The position numbers and the translations under genes are program-made. Under the pieces are notes generated by a model. It did no database searches. It was not told where the DNA came from and saw only the letters and a program-made list of their open reading frames with translations. A stretch of DNA of 64,000 nucleotides, from positions 1 through 64,000 of the forward strand of contig JAMLIC010000031.1 of the NCBI GenBank assembly GCA_023954375.1, written 5' to 3'. Each line of letters opens with the position of its first letter. Within the stretch, counting starts at the first letter, position 1. This document shows positions 9,010 to 17,617 of the stretch, piece after piece. The stretch is from Planctomycetota bacterium. Its GTDB lineage: Bacteria; Planctomycetota; J058.

Positions 9010-10578
9010 CTACTGCCCGACCGTCTGCAGGACGGCCGAGGTGCCGTGGCGGAGGGCCGCCGCGAGGCCCACGAAGACGAGGAGCGTCAGGGCGGCGCAG
9101 GCCACGGCCACGAGCCGCACGGGGAGGTCCCGCGTGCGGCGGGACATGAGCGGCTCGGCCGGCGGGCGCCAGGCGGGCGAGAGCTCGCCCGGCTCCGAGC
9201 GGCGCCGGGTGCGGCCGGCGGCCACGTCGGTGGCGGAGCCGCCGCCCGCGGACGCCTGCCGGGCGGCCTGCTCGGACGCGGCCTTGACCTCGTCGATCAG
9301 GGCCCGCTGCAGGCCTCTCACGACCTCCATGCCCTGTACGCCCACGTGCTTGCCGCGGAAGCCCAGGCAGAGGCAGGTGGCGAGGACCGAGAGGAGGTCG
9401 ACGCGGTGCGGGTCGGCGCCGGCGCGGACGGCGTCGAGGCGGCGGAAGAACTCCTCGCCGGCGGCGAAGCTGTTGAAGTGCTCGAGCTGGAGCGGGCGGC
9501 CCTGCCACTCGGCGCGGAGCGGCCAGCTCGAGCCGAGGACGACCTCGTCGGCGAGGGCGACGAGGGCGTAGCGCAGGTCGCCGATCGCCCCCTCGGAGGC
9601 GCCGAGCCCGCGGGCCGCGGCCGAGATCGCCGTGAGCTGGGCGTTGAGCCGGGCGCGGAGGACGTCCGCGGCGCCGGGGTCGGCGAGCTGCTGGAGCTCG
9701 AGCACGAGGACGAAGAACGGGTCGCAGGCCTCGGCGACGCGGGTCGCGGGGCGGACCGGGGCCGCGGCCGCGACGGGCGGCGCGGGAGCGGGAGCGGGAG
9801 CGGGAGCGGGGGCGGGAGCGGGAGCGGGAGCGGGAGCGGGAGCGGCAGGCGGAGTCCAGGCGGGGGCCGGCGGCGTCGTCGCGGCCGGAGGAGGCGGCGT
9901 CCAGGCCTGGAGAGGCGCGGGCGCCGGAGCCGGAGCGCCGAACGGCGGCTGTGCGGCCGGCGCGCCGAACGGCGACGGCTGGGGCGCCGGCGCGCCGAAC
10001 GGCGACGGCTGGGGCGCCGGCGCGCCGAACGGCGACGGCTGGGGCGCCGGCGCGCCGAACGGCGACGGCTGGGGCGCCGGCGCGCCGAACGGCGACGGCT
10101 GGGCGCAGGCGCGCCGAACGGCGACGGCTGGGGCGCAGGCGCGCCGCCGAACGGCGACGGCTGGGGCGCAGGCGCGCCGAACGGCGACGGCTGGGGCGCA
10201 GGCGCGCCGAACGGCGACGGCTGGGGCGCAAGGCGCGCCGAACGGCGACGGCTGCGCGGCCGGCGCGCCGAACGGCGACGGCTGCGCGGCCGGCGCGCCG
10301 AACGGCGACGGCTGCGCGGCCGGCGCCCCGAACGGCGACGGCTGCGCGGCCGGCGCCTGAACGGCGACGGCTGCGGGGCCGGCGCGCCGAACGGCGACGG
10401 CTGCGTGGCCGGCGCGCCGAACGGCGACGGCTGCGGGCGCCGGCGCGCCGAACGGCGACGGCTGCGGGGCCGGCGCGCCGAACGGCGACGGCTGCGGCGC
10501 CGGCGGCCCTCCTGCCGGCGGGGGCGGCGGCGCGGGCGGGGGCGGAGGCGGCGCGGGCGGCGGCGGGGGCGCGGTCAC
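9010..10578 (-). CDS. tssL: T6SS membrane-complex protein TssL (DotU) with a hypervariable Pro/Ala-rich N-tail
   Basis: The 522-aa product has two very different halves. About residues 255-460 form a DotU domain (DPFFVLVLELQQLAD; LRYALVALADEVVL; LEHFNSFAAGEEFFRRLD; LCLGFRGKHVG). A single C-terminal TM (LVAVACAALTLLVFVGLAAAL) anchors it in the inner membrane, as in ordinary TssL. The first 250 residues are a low-complexity Pro/Ala/Ser/Phe region built from about eighteen 30-bp units. Small indels inside the repeat move the translation between a PQPSPFGAPA frame and an AVAVRRA frame and back twice, yet the ORF never closes and reaches DotU in frame. The start GTG at 10578 shares a base with the tssK stop. 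No C-terminal peptidoglycan-binding domain is present. Confidence 0.85.
   Translation of the reverse strand: MTAPPPPPAPPPPPPAPPPPPAGGPPAPQPSPFGAPAPQPSPFGAPAPAAVAVRRAGHAAVAVRRAGPAAVAVQAPAAQPSPFGAPAAQPSPFGAPAAQPSPFGAPAAQPSPFGAPCAPAVAVRRACAPAVAVRRACAPAVAVRRRACAPAVAVRRACAQPSPFGAPAPQPSPFGAPAPQPSPFGAPAPQPSPFGAPAPQPSPFGAPAAQPPFGAPAPAPAPLQAWTPPPPAATTPPAPAWTPPAAPAPAPAPAPAPAPAPAPAPAPPVAAAAPVRPATRVAEACDPFFVLVLELQQLADPGAADVLRARLNAQLTAISAAARGLGASEGAIGDLRYALVALADEVVLGSSWPLRAEWQGRPLQLEHFNSFAAGEEFFRRLDAVRAGADPHRVDLLSVLATCLCLGFRGKHVGVQGMEVVRGLQRALIDEVKAASEQAARQASAGGGSATDVAAGRTRRRSEPGELSPAWRPPAEPLMSRRTRDLPVRLVAVACAALTLLVFVGLAAALRHGTSAVLQTVGQ
9785..9844. repeat. GGGAGC hexanucleotide microsatellite inside tssL
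   Basis: About ten consecutive six-base GGGAGC-type units (one variant GGGGGC) encode an Ala-Pro dipeptide run on the minus strand, between the 30-bp repeats and the DotU domain. In-frame unit gain or loss would change linker length without a frameshift. Confidence 0.8.
9944..10512. repeat. 30-bp minisatellite in tssL, about 18 units
   Basis: The core unit GAACGGCGACGGCT plus a CGCC/CGCA/CGGCC-type spacer repeats about 18 times, with one degenerate copy at the left end. Two subfamilies are visible: GGGGCGCCGG or GGGGCGCAGG spacers at 9961-10230 and GCGCGGCCGG spacers at 10250-10350. Several units deviate from 30 bp, for example near 10101 (shorter), 10141 (GCC triplet added), 10231 (extra A) and 10357 (shorter). 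The array is contiguous, so it is not a CRISPR. Confidence 0.9.
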
Positions 10579-11930
10579 TAGCTGTCCTTGATCGCGACGA
10601 GCTCGAGCTTGAGCCCGGTGAACTCGGCCGGCACGTAGATCCCGAGGGCGCGCGTCGTGGCCACGGCCTGCCAGTGCTCGCCCTGCTGCGACAGCTGGAA
10701 GTAGAAGCGGCCGCCCTGGACCGGGACGTCGGGCGGGGGCGACTCGATGTGGCCGATCGGCAGGCCCGGGAGGGCCCGCACGACGAGCGCGTCGACGAGG
10801 TCCGGGCTCGTGACCTTGGCCTTGACCGGCAGCTCCCGGACCACCTTCTCGGGCGGGACGTCGGCCCCGACGGAGAGGAACAGCTTCGCGCCCAGGAGCC
10901 GCTCGTCGTGGATCCGGCCGACGTGGACGAGGTCGCGCGCCCGCTCGAGCGGGATCGGCACGCACCGCGTCGGCATGGCCGTGCCGACGAGCTCGAGCAG
11001 CATGGCCTCGAGCCCGACGAACGTCGCCGTCAGGTCGTCGTGCACGTAGGGCGGCACGTCCTGCGCCCCGCCCCGCGACGAGAAGGTGAACAGCGCCCCG
11101 CACAGCGAGGCCAGCTCGCGGTAGACCTCGTAGGGGTGGACGCGCGGCTGCTGGTAGACGGCCCGCAAGAGCGGCAGGTGCGCGTTCAGCGTGTGCAGGA
11201 ACCAGAACTGCGCCGACGACGCCGAGCCCAGGTCGACCATCCCGTCACCGCGCTGGCGGCGCTGGCGCGACAGGTCGTCGGCCCGCTTGGCGACGACGTC
11301 GAGGACGCGCCGCAGGGCGCCGAGGAGGCGCGGCGAGGCCGAGGCGTACTGGCAGGTCGGCACGAAGCCGTCGTCGAGCTCGACCGCCCCGGTCTGCGCG
11401 CGCCGGAGCACGGCGATCGGCAGGCAGGTGAAGGCGTCGCGCGGCTCGCTGGTGAACAGGAGGCGCAGGCGCTTGCGCCCGACCCGCACCTCGCGCTCGC
11501 TCGACGGGGCCGTCTCGTCCTTGAGCGTCACCGCGTCGACGTCGTAGGGCGTGAGCGCGTCCGACGCCGCGTCGCCGCGGAAGGCGAGGTCACCCGCGCG
11601 CGAGCGCGGCAGCGCCATGTAGACGCCCACCGTCGCCGCCCCCGCCGGGAAGGCCGCGTCGACCCGGCGCGGCGGCGGGGCCGCGTCCTGGCCGGGGAAG
11701 TGGAAGCCCTCGCCGTCGGGGAAGACCCCCGCACCCTCGAGGAGCGAGAGCTCGCCCCCGGCCAGCGCGTCCGGATCGACCTTGAGGTGCAGGAGCCCCC
11801 AGTCGAGGGCCCGGAGCGCCCTCAGCCGGCGGCGCACGCTCTGCTCGAGGTAGCGCTCGGCCTGCTGGAAGTGCTGGGGGGCGAGGAGCGTCCCCTCGCC
11901 CCACGCCACCCGCTGGGTGTAGTCGCTCAT
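10578..11930 (-). CDS. tssK: T6SS baseplate protein TssK
   Basis: This 450-aa TssK connects the baseplate to the TssL/TssM membrane complex. The N-terminus (YTQRVAWGEGTLLAPQHFQQAERYLEQSVRRRLRAL, given here only as a landmark of separate motifs GTLLAPQHFQ and YLEQSVRRRL) is diagnostic. Further family segments are PSSEREVRVGRKRLRLLF, NAHLPLLRAVYQQPRVHPYEVY and the C-terminal VPVQGGRFYFQLSQQGEHW. Length matches the family. It overlaps tssL by one base and starts 13 nt after the tssJ stop. Confidence 0.95.
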   Translation of the reverse strand: MSDYTQRVAWGEGTLLAPQHFQQAERYLEQSVRRRLRALRALDWGLLHLKVDPDALAGGELSLLEGAGVFPDGEGFHFPGQDAAPPPRRVDAAFPAGAATVGVYMALPRSRAGDLAFRGDAASDALTPYDVDAVTLKDETAPSSEREVRVGRKRLRLLFTSEPRDAFTCLPIAVLRRAQTGAVELDDGFVPTCQYASASPRLLGALRRVLDVVAKRADDLSRQRRQRGDGMVDLGSASSAQFWFLHTLNAHLPLLRAVYQQPRVHPYEVYRELASLCGALFTFSSRGGAQDVPPYVHDDLTATFVGLEAMLLELVGTAMPTRCVPIPLERARDLVHVGRIHDERLLGAKLFLSVGADVPPEKVVRELPVKAKVTSPDLVDALVVRALPGLPIGHIESPPPDVPVQGGRFYFQLSQQGEHWQAVATTRALGIYVPAEFTGLKLELVAIKDS

Positions 11931-11943
11931 GCCGCTCCCGGGC

Positions 11944-12471
11944 TCACTGGGTGGGGTCCACGAGGCGCACGCTGTGCCCCGAGAGGAGGACGACCTTCAT
12001 CGCCGCCTCGTCGATCGCCACGCACAGCTTGCGCTCCTCGAGGCCCTCCTTCCGCTCCGCGGCGTAGAGGGCCATGATCCCGAGGAACTGCGCCTTCGGG
12101 TCGAGCTTGAGCTCGTGCGCCTGCGGCGGCGCGTCGGCCGGCTGCGGCTCGAACGTGAAGACCTTCGGCTCGCCGAGCGCCGAGGTCCCGAGCCGCTCGG
12201 CGCTCGTCCACAGCTCCTCGAACGAGACCTCGGTGAACGCGACCCGGTCGTCGAGCTGGTAGACCCGCACGTCGACCGGGGTGGCCTCGCCGCGGCCGTT
12301 CGGGTTGAGGTCGGGCGCCGCCTGCACGCGCAGGACGAGCGAGGCGCGCGGCGGCTTCCGCTGCTGCGCCGCCTGCTGCGGGGTCGTCCCCTGCCCCTGG
12401 CAGCCCGCGAGCGTGATGATGAAGACGAGGGCGGCCGCGCTCGGGCGCGCCCGCCCCTTGATGCCCGGCAT
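11944..12471 (-). CDS. tssJ: T6SS outer-membrane lipoprotein TssJ
   Basis: The 175-aa product begins with basic residues and a hydrophobic stretch ending in a lipobox (LAGC, Cys about residue 24), so it should be lipidated and sorted to the outer membrane, where TssJ docks TssM. The mature part has the TssJ/VasD beta-sandwich pattern: ASLVLRVQAAPDLNPNGRGEATPVDVRVYQL contains the invariant LNP and PVxVRVYQL elements. Later come FEELW and LCVAIDEAAMKVVLLSG. The ATG at 12471 follows a GAGGGGGG Shine-Dalgarno by a few bases. Confidence 0.93.
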   Translation of the reverse strand: MPGIKGRARPSAAALVFIITLAGCQGQGTTPQQAAQQRKPPRASLVLRVQAAPDLNPNGRGEATPVDVRVYQLDDRVAFTEVSFEELWTSAERLGTSALGEPKVFTFEPQPADAPPQAHELKLDPKAQFLGIMALYAAERKEGLEERKLCVAIDEAAMKVVLLSGHSVRLVDPTQ

Positions 12472-12575
12472 GTCACCCCCCTCGACCCGTCCACCCAGGC
12501 CGGCGCGGGGCGAGAGTCTGTCCCGCTGCGGAGGTGAAGTCAAGCGCGTGCGAGCGTCAAGCCGGCCGCGCCCAC

Positions 12576-13781
12576 TCACGTGGGGGGGGGCGCAGGCTCC
12601 ACGCGCAGGGTGGACTCGGCGCCGCCCTCCTCGGCCGCCGGTGCGGGCGTCGCCGCCTCGAGCTGGGCCTCGTGCGTCTCGAGGTAGCCCTGGCGCAGGG
12701 CCGGGTAGACGACGTCGTTGAAGAGCTTCGCCTCGTTCTCGGTCAGGTCCTTGAACGTGGCCACGTAGTGGTCCCAGGCCCGCGCCTTGGCCGAGACGGC
12801 GAGCCACCCGCCGCCGCTCTCCTTCTCCAGCCCCGCCGGGTCGAGGCGGGCGAGGATCGCCTTGGCGACCTGCTGCGCGCCGGCGAGCACGCCGAGCTGG
12901 TGCGCGGTCAGGTCGCGGAGGGTCTGCTCGAGCGACGTCTTGATCCGCTCGGCGTCGCGCGGCTCGGACCAGTCGAGCAGGTAGCGCCCGGCCTGCGTGG
13001 CCGTGAGGGCGTGCTTGAGCGGGTTGCTCTCCAGGCCGAAGAAGCGCGTGACCTTGGCGCTGAACTTCTCCTCGAAGGCCCGGCGCGCCTGGATGCAGCC
13101 GGTGACCCACTCGACCATGAGCTCGAGCGCCTGGTCGGCCAGGCGGAAGAAGCGGCGCACGTCGTCGCCGCGCTCGAACGGCGCCTCGTGCGCCGTGTGG
13201 TGCAGGCTGAGCGAGGTCATCGCCTGCGCGCAGGCGTCGCGCACCTCCTCGCGCCGCTCGATCTCGGCCGTGACGGCCGCCCGCAGCGGCCCCTGGGGCG
13301 AGGCGGACTCGGCCTGGGCGAGGAGCGCCCCGCGCTCGTGCGGCGGCACGGCGTCGAGCCGCGCGCGCAGCGCGGGCGTCACCGCGTCGGGCGCCAGCAC
13401 CTCGAGGCCCTGCAGGAGGGCGTGCGCCGCCGGGTCGACGACGCTGCCCTGCTTCCAGCGCCGCGTCCGCGGGTTGACGAGCTCGCACGTCACCACCCAG
13501 CGGCCGATGTAGATCTTGTCGCCGTTCGAGATCGGGACGCTCGAGTGGGCGCGGATGCGCGTGCCGTTGAAGACCGTCCCGTTGGTGCTCCCCTGGTCGA
13601 AGATGTAGTAGGTGCCGCCGAGGAGCTCGATGCGCGCGTGCTCGGAGCTGGCCCCGAGCTCGCGCCCCTCGAGGACGAGGTCGCACTGCGGCGCGCGGCC
13701 CAGGATGAGCTTCGGCCCGTCGACGACGTGCGTGCGCGGCGGGCGCGGGTCGTCCCGGACGGTCAGGTGAAGGGTCAGCAT
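12576..13781 (-). CDS. T6SS-associated FHA-domain protein (TagH/Fha-like)
   Basis: The 401-aa protein has an N-terminal forkhead-associated domain at about residues 20-95 with all recognition elements: GRAPQCDLVL, SEHARIE and STNGTVFNG. This predicts binding of a phosphothreonine partner. The C-terminal 250 residues contain the helical region commonly found in T6SS FHA proteins (LEVLAPDAVTP; FFGLESNPLKHALT; GGWLAVSAKARAWDHYVATF). Such proteins couple Ser/Thr phosphorylation to T6SS assembly; no PpkA/PppA gene is adjacent, though a Ser/Thr kinase sits at 44.5 kb. The tail ends in a Pro run encoded by a G homopolymer. Its start is 13 nt after the stop of the unknown gene upstream. Confidence 0.88.
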   Translation of the reverse strand: MLTLHLTVRDDPRPPRTHVVDGPKLILGRAPQCDLVLEGRELGASSEHARIELLGGTYYIFDQGSTNGTVFNGTRIRAHSSVPISNGDKIYIGRWVVTCELVNPRTRRWKQGSVVDPAAHALLQGLEVLAPDAVTPALRARLDAVPPHERGALLAQAESASPQGPLRAAVTAEIERREEVRDACAQAMTSLSLHHTAHEAPFERGDDVRRFFRLADQALELMVEWVTGCIQARRAFEEKFSAKVTRFFGLESNPLKHALTATQAGRYLLDWSEPRDAERIKTSLEQTLRDLTAHQLGVLAGAQQVAKAILARLDPAGLEKESGGGWLAVSAKARAWDHYVATFKDLTENEAKLFNDVVYPALRQGYLETHEAQLEAATPAPAAEEGGAESTLRVEPAPPPT

Positions 13782-13794
13782 GGAGGGCCGGAGT

Positions 13795-14481
13795 CTACCC
13801 TGCGCCGCCAGGCGAGCGCGAGGCGGGGGCGTAGCCCCGGCGCTCGACGCGCCCGGACAGCGTCGCGGGCGTGAAGCTCAGGCGCTCGAGGGCCGCGAGG
13901 CGCGGCCCCGCGAGCAGCCGCCCCACCCCGATGCGGGGGGCCGGCGGCGGGCGCGGCGCCGCCTCGACGGGGTCGGCCGCGGGTGAGAGCACCAGCGTGA
14001 CGCGCGCGACCTCGCCCTCGCCGCCCGCCAGGAGGCCGAAGGCGCCGCCGCCGGGGGTGACGTGGGCCGGGCAGGCGCCCTCGACCTCGCCCGGGCCGAG
14101 GAGGAAGTCCTTCTGCACCTCGAGGCGCGCCGGGCCGTCCGGGGCGCGGCGGCCGCGGCGGCGCAGGAGCGCCGCGACGCCGGCGGGCGCCCAGCCGTCG
14201 CGGCGCGCGTCGAAGTCGTGCAGGTCGACCCGCGCCTCGGGCGGACCGGGCGCGAAGGTGAAGAACTCCCACTCGACGGCGTGGTACTCGACCACCGCCT
14301 CGTCGCCGCGCAGGAGGCGCACGCGCGTCTCGACGCGCTGGACGAGCGTGGCGCCGGAGGTCCCCGCCAGCGCGTAGCGCAGGGCGTAGGCGGGCCGGGC
14401 GAGCGGCGCCTCGGACGCGCTCAGGAGCGCGTCCGGGGTCGCCGCGACGAGCGTCGGGGTCGCGAGGGCGAGGGCGGGCAC
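13795..14481 (-). CDS. Unknown protein heading the T6SS core operon
   Basis: I do not recognise this 228-aa protein. It has a hydrophobic, Ala/Leu-rich N-terminus that could be an export signal, although the GTG start chosen leaves few basic residues before it. It also has an aromatic-rich centre (YHAVEWEFFTFAPGPPEARVDLHDFDARRDGW). The ORF lies at the promoter-proximal end of the minus-strand T6SS operon, 13 nt before fha and divergent from vgrG across 92 bp. The alternative is that it is non-coding GC-rich sequence, but its position, length and lack of a competing gene argue for a real one. Confidence 0.55.
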   Translation of the reverse strand: MPALALATPTLVAATPDALLSASEAPLARPAYALRYALAGTSGATLVQRVETRVRLLRGDEAVVEYHAVEWEFFTFAPGPPEARVDLHDFDARRDGWAPAGVAALLRRRGRRAPDGPARLEVQKDFLLGPGEVEGACPAHVTPGGGAFGLLAGGEGEVARVTLVLSPAADPVEAAPRPPPAPRIGVGRLLAGPRLAALERLSFTPATLSGRVERRGYAPASRSPGGAG

Positions 14482-14504
14482 GAGGCGCGGGATCTTACCC
14501 CCCC

Positions 14505-14533
14505 TTGGGTCGCCCTCCCGGCCCTGCTACCCT
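14505..14533 (+). promoter_or_regulatory. Candidate vgrG promoter
   Basis: TTGGGT at 14505-14510 and TACCCT at 14528-14533 are separated by exactly 17 bp, and TGC precedes the -10 box. The sequence CCTGCTA-N3-TTCGACCC around the -10 recurs upstream of the DUF3540 gene at 18440. Prediction by eye only. Confidence 0.4.
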
Positions 14534-14573
14534 TCGACCCGCGACGCGCCGCGCGCCGCGAGGGGGGCCACCC

Positions 14574-17546
14574 ATGGCGGGCATCGCGAACCTCGCGATC
14601 AAGTTCGAGTCGGAGGCGGTGCCGCCGACGACGCTCGTCTGCACGCGGCTCGTGGGCGAGGAGCGCCTCTCCTCGTGCTTCCGCTTCGAGCTCGAGCTCC
14701 TCTCCTCGGAGGCGCGGCTCGACCTGAGCAAGATCCTCTACGCGCCGGCGCGCCTGGGCCTCGAGGGCACCGTCGTCGGCGGCGAGGGGCGCGTCTTCCG
14801 CTGGTACCACGGGGCGCTCGAGCGCATCACGGAGCTCGAGCAGGACCACGGGCTCGTCCGCTACGAGGCGGTGTTCGTCCCCGACCTGCGCCGCCTCGCC
14901 GACTTCCACCGCAGCCGCGTGTTCCTCGACCAGACGATCGACGAGCTCGTGGCCGCCGTCCTCAAGGCCGACCTGCGGCTCGAGTCGGGCCAGGACTTCG
15001 ACCTCCGCCTGGCTCGGACCGGCCAGGGCGAGCCCAAGGAGCGCGACGTCTACCCCGAGCGCGAGTACGTCGTGCAGTACGAGGAGACCGACCTGGCGTT
15101 CCTCACGCGCTGGCTCGAGCGCGAGGGGATCTTCTACTTCTTCGACAACGACGGCACGCGCGAGAAGGTCGTCTTCGCCGACGCGGCCTCCGCCTACCGC
15201 CCGGCGGCGCCCGGGCACCGCTTCCGCTACCGCCCCAAGGGCGGCGGCGAGACGCAGAAGACGGGCGCCGACGAGGACATCGTGGCCCTGCGCTGCACGG
15301 CCGCGCGGCAGCCGGGCGCGGTCGTGATCGCCGACTGGAACTGGCGCGACCCCGGGGCGCGGGTCGTCGCGCGCGAGGACGACACCCCCCGGCCGGGGCT
15401 GCGCCACGAGTACAACGCGCACGTGCGGACGCCGGCCCAGGCCGAGGCCCACGCGGCGACGCGGCGCGAGGCGCTCGACGCGCGCGAGCAGGTCTTCGAG
15501 GGGCGGGGCACCTGCCGCTCGTTCCGGCCCGGGCGGACGTTCGCCCTCGAGGGGCACTTCCGCGCCGACTTCGACGACGAGTACGTGGTCACGGCCGTGC
15601 GCCACGAGGCCGAGCAGGCGGTCAACTTCGAGGCCGGCGTGGTCACCTCGTCGAACTACGCCAACACGTTCGAGGCGGTCCCCGCCCGGCGCACCTTCCG
15701 GCCGGCGCGCGCGACCCCCTGGCCGGCGATCAAGGGCGTGATCCACGCGCGCATCGACTCGGCCGGCGACGGCGAGTTCGCCGACCTCGACGACGACGGC
15801 GGCTACCTGGTGCGCCTCCCCTGGGACCTGGCGGAGGCCGAGGAAGACGAGGGCGAGCGCAAGCCGGCGGGCCGCGCCTCGCGCCGCGTGCGCCTGGCGC
15901 AGCCCTACGCCGGCCCGGGCGTCGGCCTGCACTTCCCCCTGCGCAAGGGGACCGAGGTGCTCCTCACGCACATCGACGGCGACCCCGACCGGCCCGTGAT
16001 CGCCGCCGCCGTGCCGAACCCCCACTCGCCGAGCCCGGTCGACCTCGCCAACCACAAGCAGAACCGCCTGCACACGACCTCGGGCAACGCGGTGATCCTC
16101 GACGACGATCCGGACCTGGCCGGCTTCGTCTTCGTGGACGCCTCGGGCGGCCACATGCGCGACCTGCGCCAGCCCGCGTCCACCGAGGAAGAGGGCGGCG
16201 ACGACGGGGCCGGCGGCGGCGGCGGCGGCGAGCCCGCTCCAGCAGCCCCGTGGGCGCCGCCGCTGCCGCGGCCGCCGAGCCCGGGGCTCCTGCGGGCGAT
16301 CGCGGGCGGGGGCCGGCTCCCGCCGGGCCTCGCCGCGCGCGGCGGGCCTGGCGGCGGCGCGGGCGGCGACCCGACGGCCGCCGGGGCGGCGGGCGCCAAG
16401 ACGGTCCTCGCGGCCTACCTCGAGGCCTGGCCCGACGACCAGGAGCTGATCGACACGGCGATCGACCGGCTGACCGGCTTCGACGAGCCGGCCGTCTTCG
16501 ACGGCTACAAGTTCGAGGCCGACCACGCCGAGTCGACGGTCAAGATCGAGGCGATCGGCAGCGGGATCCTCATCAAGGACGGCGACTCCCGCTACACGCT
16601 CGACAACGTGTCGAACACGTACAACTACTCGACCTCCGACGGCTACACGATGAACAAGGCCGAGGGCCTGCAGACGGAGGACTCGATCCACGACGGCGAC
16701 AAGGTCGAGACGTCCGAGCACACCGGAGACGCGAAGTCGACGAGCACGCACATCGGCCACGCGATCGAGACCTCGACGCACATCGGCAACAAGCTCGAGA
16801 CCTCGACGCACGTGGGCGTCGACTTCAAGACGGAGACGTCGGTCGGCGCGGCGCAGTCGACGACGATCCGCCTCGGCGCCGACCAGTCGTCGGAGCTCAC
16901 CCTGGGCGGCAAGGACTCGTTCAGCTTCAAGCTGGCGCGCACCACCGAGACGTCGATCACGGTCGGCGGGGCGTGGAAGCTCGAGCTGACGCTCGTCGCC
17001 GCGGAGTCCAACTCGATCACGCTCGGCCCCACGCTGGAGCACTCGTTCAATCTCGGGCCCAAGAACTCGCTCACCGTCACCACCGGGCCCGAGTTCTCGC
17101 TCTCCTGCGGCCTGGCGCCGAAGGACGAGCACGAGATCGTCATCGCGCCGCGCAACAAGCTGGAGCTGACCGTCGCGGTGAAGACCGAGACGGCCATCGT
17201 CCTCGGCTACGCGATGGAGCTCAAGCTGAACCTCTCGGTGGCGGACGCGATCACGCTGACGCTCGGCGCGAAGAACGAGCTGGGGGTGTTCGTCGGCGCC
17301 AAGTCGGAGATCAACGTCTTCGCCGGCGCGCAGATGAAGATCGACATCTCGGCCTCGCTCCTGCTCGAGATCGCCATCGCGGCCGCCTGCGGGCTCAAGA
17401 TCACGATCGCGGCGGACGGCTGCAAGGAGATCAACATCCCCAAGAAGCAGGAGATCGACCTGCAGGCCGAGGTCGTGTCGCTGCAGCGGCAGATCACGCA
17501 GCTCGCGCACACGACCATGTCGACGATGAGCAACATCGGCCCGTGA
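14574..17546 (+). CDS. vgrG: T6SS spike protein VgrG with long C-terminal repeat stalk
   Basis: This 990-aa VgrG (gp27/gp5-like) forms the trimeric spike on the Hcp tube. Residues 1 to about 370 are the gp27-like part (DETDLAFLTRWLEREGIFYFF; DDEYVVTAVRHEA), followed by the OB-fold and gp5 needle region (VRLAQPYAGPGVGLHFPLRKGTEVLL; DGDPDRPVIAAAVPNPHSPSP; NKQNRLHTTSGN-type). After a Gly/Pro-rich linker at about residues 540-610 comes a tail of nearly 300 residues rich in T, S and alternating hydrophobics, with repeats such as STHIGHAIETSTHIGNKLET and LTLGAKNELGVFVGAKSEI, ending in a coiled-coil-like KKQEIDLQAEVVSLQRQI. No enzymatic toxin domain is apparent. ATG 14574 has a GAGGGGG ribosome site; the longer ORF upstream lacks one. 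Confidence 0.95.
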   Translation: MAGIANLAIKFESEAVPPTTLVCTRLVGEERLSSCFRFELELLSSEARLDLSKILYAPARLGLEGTVVGGEGRVFRWYHGALERITELEQDHGLVRYEAVFVPDLRRLADFHRSRVFLDQTIDELVAAVLKADLRLESGQDFDLRLARTGQGEPKERDVYPEREYVVQYEETDLAFLTRWLEREGIFYFFDNDGTREKVVFADAASAYRPAAPGHRFRYRPKGGGETQKTGADEDIVALRCTAARQPGAVVIADWNWRDPGARVVAREDDTPRPGLRHEYNAHVRTPAQAEAHAATRREALDAREQVFEGRGTCRSFRPGRTFALEGHFRADFDDEYVVTAVRHEAEQAVNFEAGVVTSSNYANTFEAVPARRTFRPARATPWPAIKGVIHARIDSAGDGEFADLDDDGGYLVRLPWDLAEAEEDEGERKPAGRASRRVRLAQPYAGPGVGLHFPLRKGTEVLLTHIDGDPDRPVIAAAVPNPHSPSPVDLANHKQNRLHTTSGNAVILDDDPDLAGFVFVDASGGHMRDLRQPASTEEEGGDDGAGGGGGGEPAPAAPWAPPLPRPPSPGLLRAIAGGGRLPPGLAARGGPGGGAGGDPTAAGAAGAKTVLAAYLEAWPDDQELIDTAIDRLTGFDEPAVFDGYKFEADHAESTVKIEAIGSGILIKDGDSRYTLDNVSNTYNYSTSDGYTMNKAEGLQTEDSIHDGDKVETSEHTGDAKSTSTHIGHAIETSTHIGNKLETSTHVGVDFKTETSVGAAQSTTIRLGADQSSELTLGGKDSFSFKLARTTETSITVGGAWKLELTLVAAESNSITLGPTLEHSFNLGPKNSLTVTTGPEFSLSCGLAPKDEHEIVIAPRNKLELTVAVKTETAIVLGYAMELKLNLSVADAITLTLGAKNELGVFVGAKSEINVFAGAQMKIDISASLLLEIAIAAACGLKITIAADGCKEINIPKKQEIDLQAEVVSLQRQITQLAHTTMSTMSNIGP

Positions 17547-17556
17547 CGCGCCGGCC

Positions 17557-17579
17557 GGGCCCCGCTTGCGCCGGGGCCC
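17557..17579 (+). terminator. GC-rich hairpin after vgrG
   Basis: Arms GGGCCCCG and CGGGGCCC (8 bp) flank a 7-nt loop starting 11 nt past the vgrG stop. There is no T-tract. It overlaps a possible -35 box (TTGCGC 17566-17571, 16 bp before TAGCGT 17588-17593) for the next gene, so termination and re-initiation may be combined here. Confidence 0.4.
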
Positions 17580-17617
17580 CGGTCGAGTAGCGTCGCTGAC
17601 CGCCGAGGGGGGTGCGC

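Noticed and set aside
5847..9149. 1100-aa plus-strand ORF opposite tssM/tagF
   Set aside because: Low-complexity Arg/Glu/Ala composition typical of the antisense of a GC-rich gene; tssM on the other strand has clear family motifs.
9944..10512. CRISPR array
   Set aside because: Units are contiguous 30-bp repeats without unique spacers and lie inside the tssL reading frame.
14421..17510. 1029-aa minus-strand ORF across vgrG
   Set aside because: Antisense shadow of vgrG; no domain recognised, while vgrG is unmistakable.
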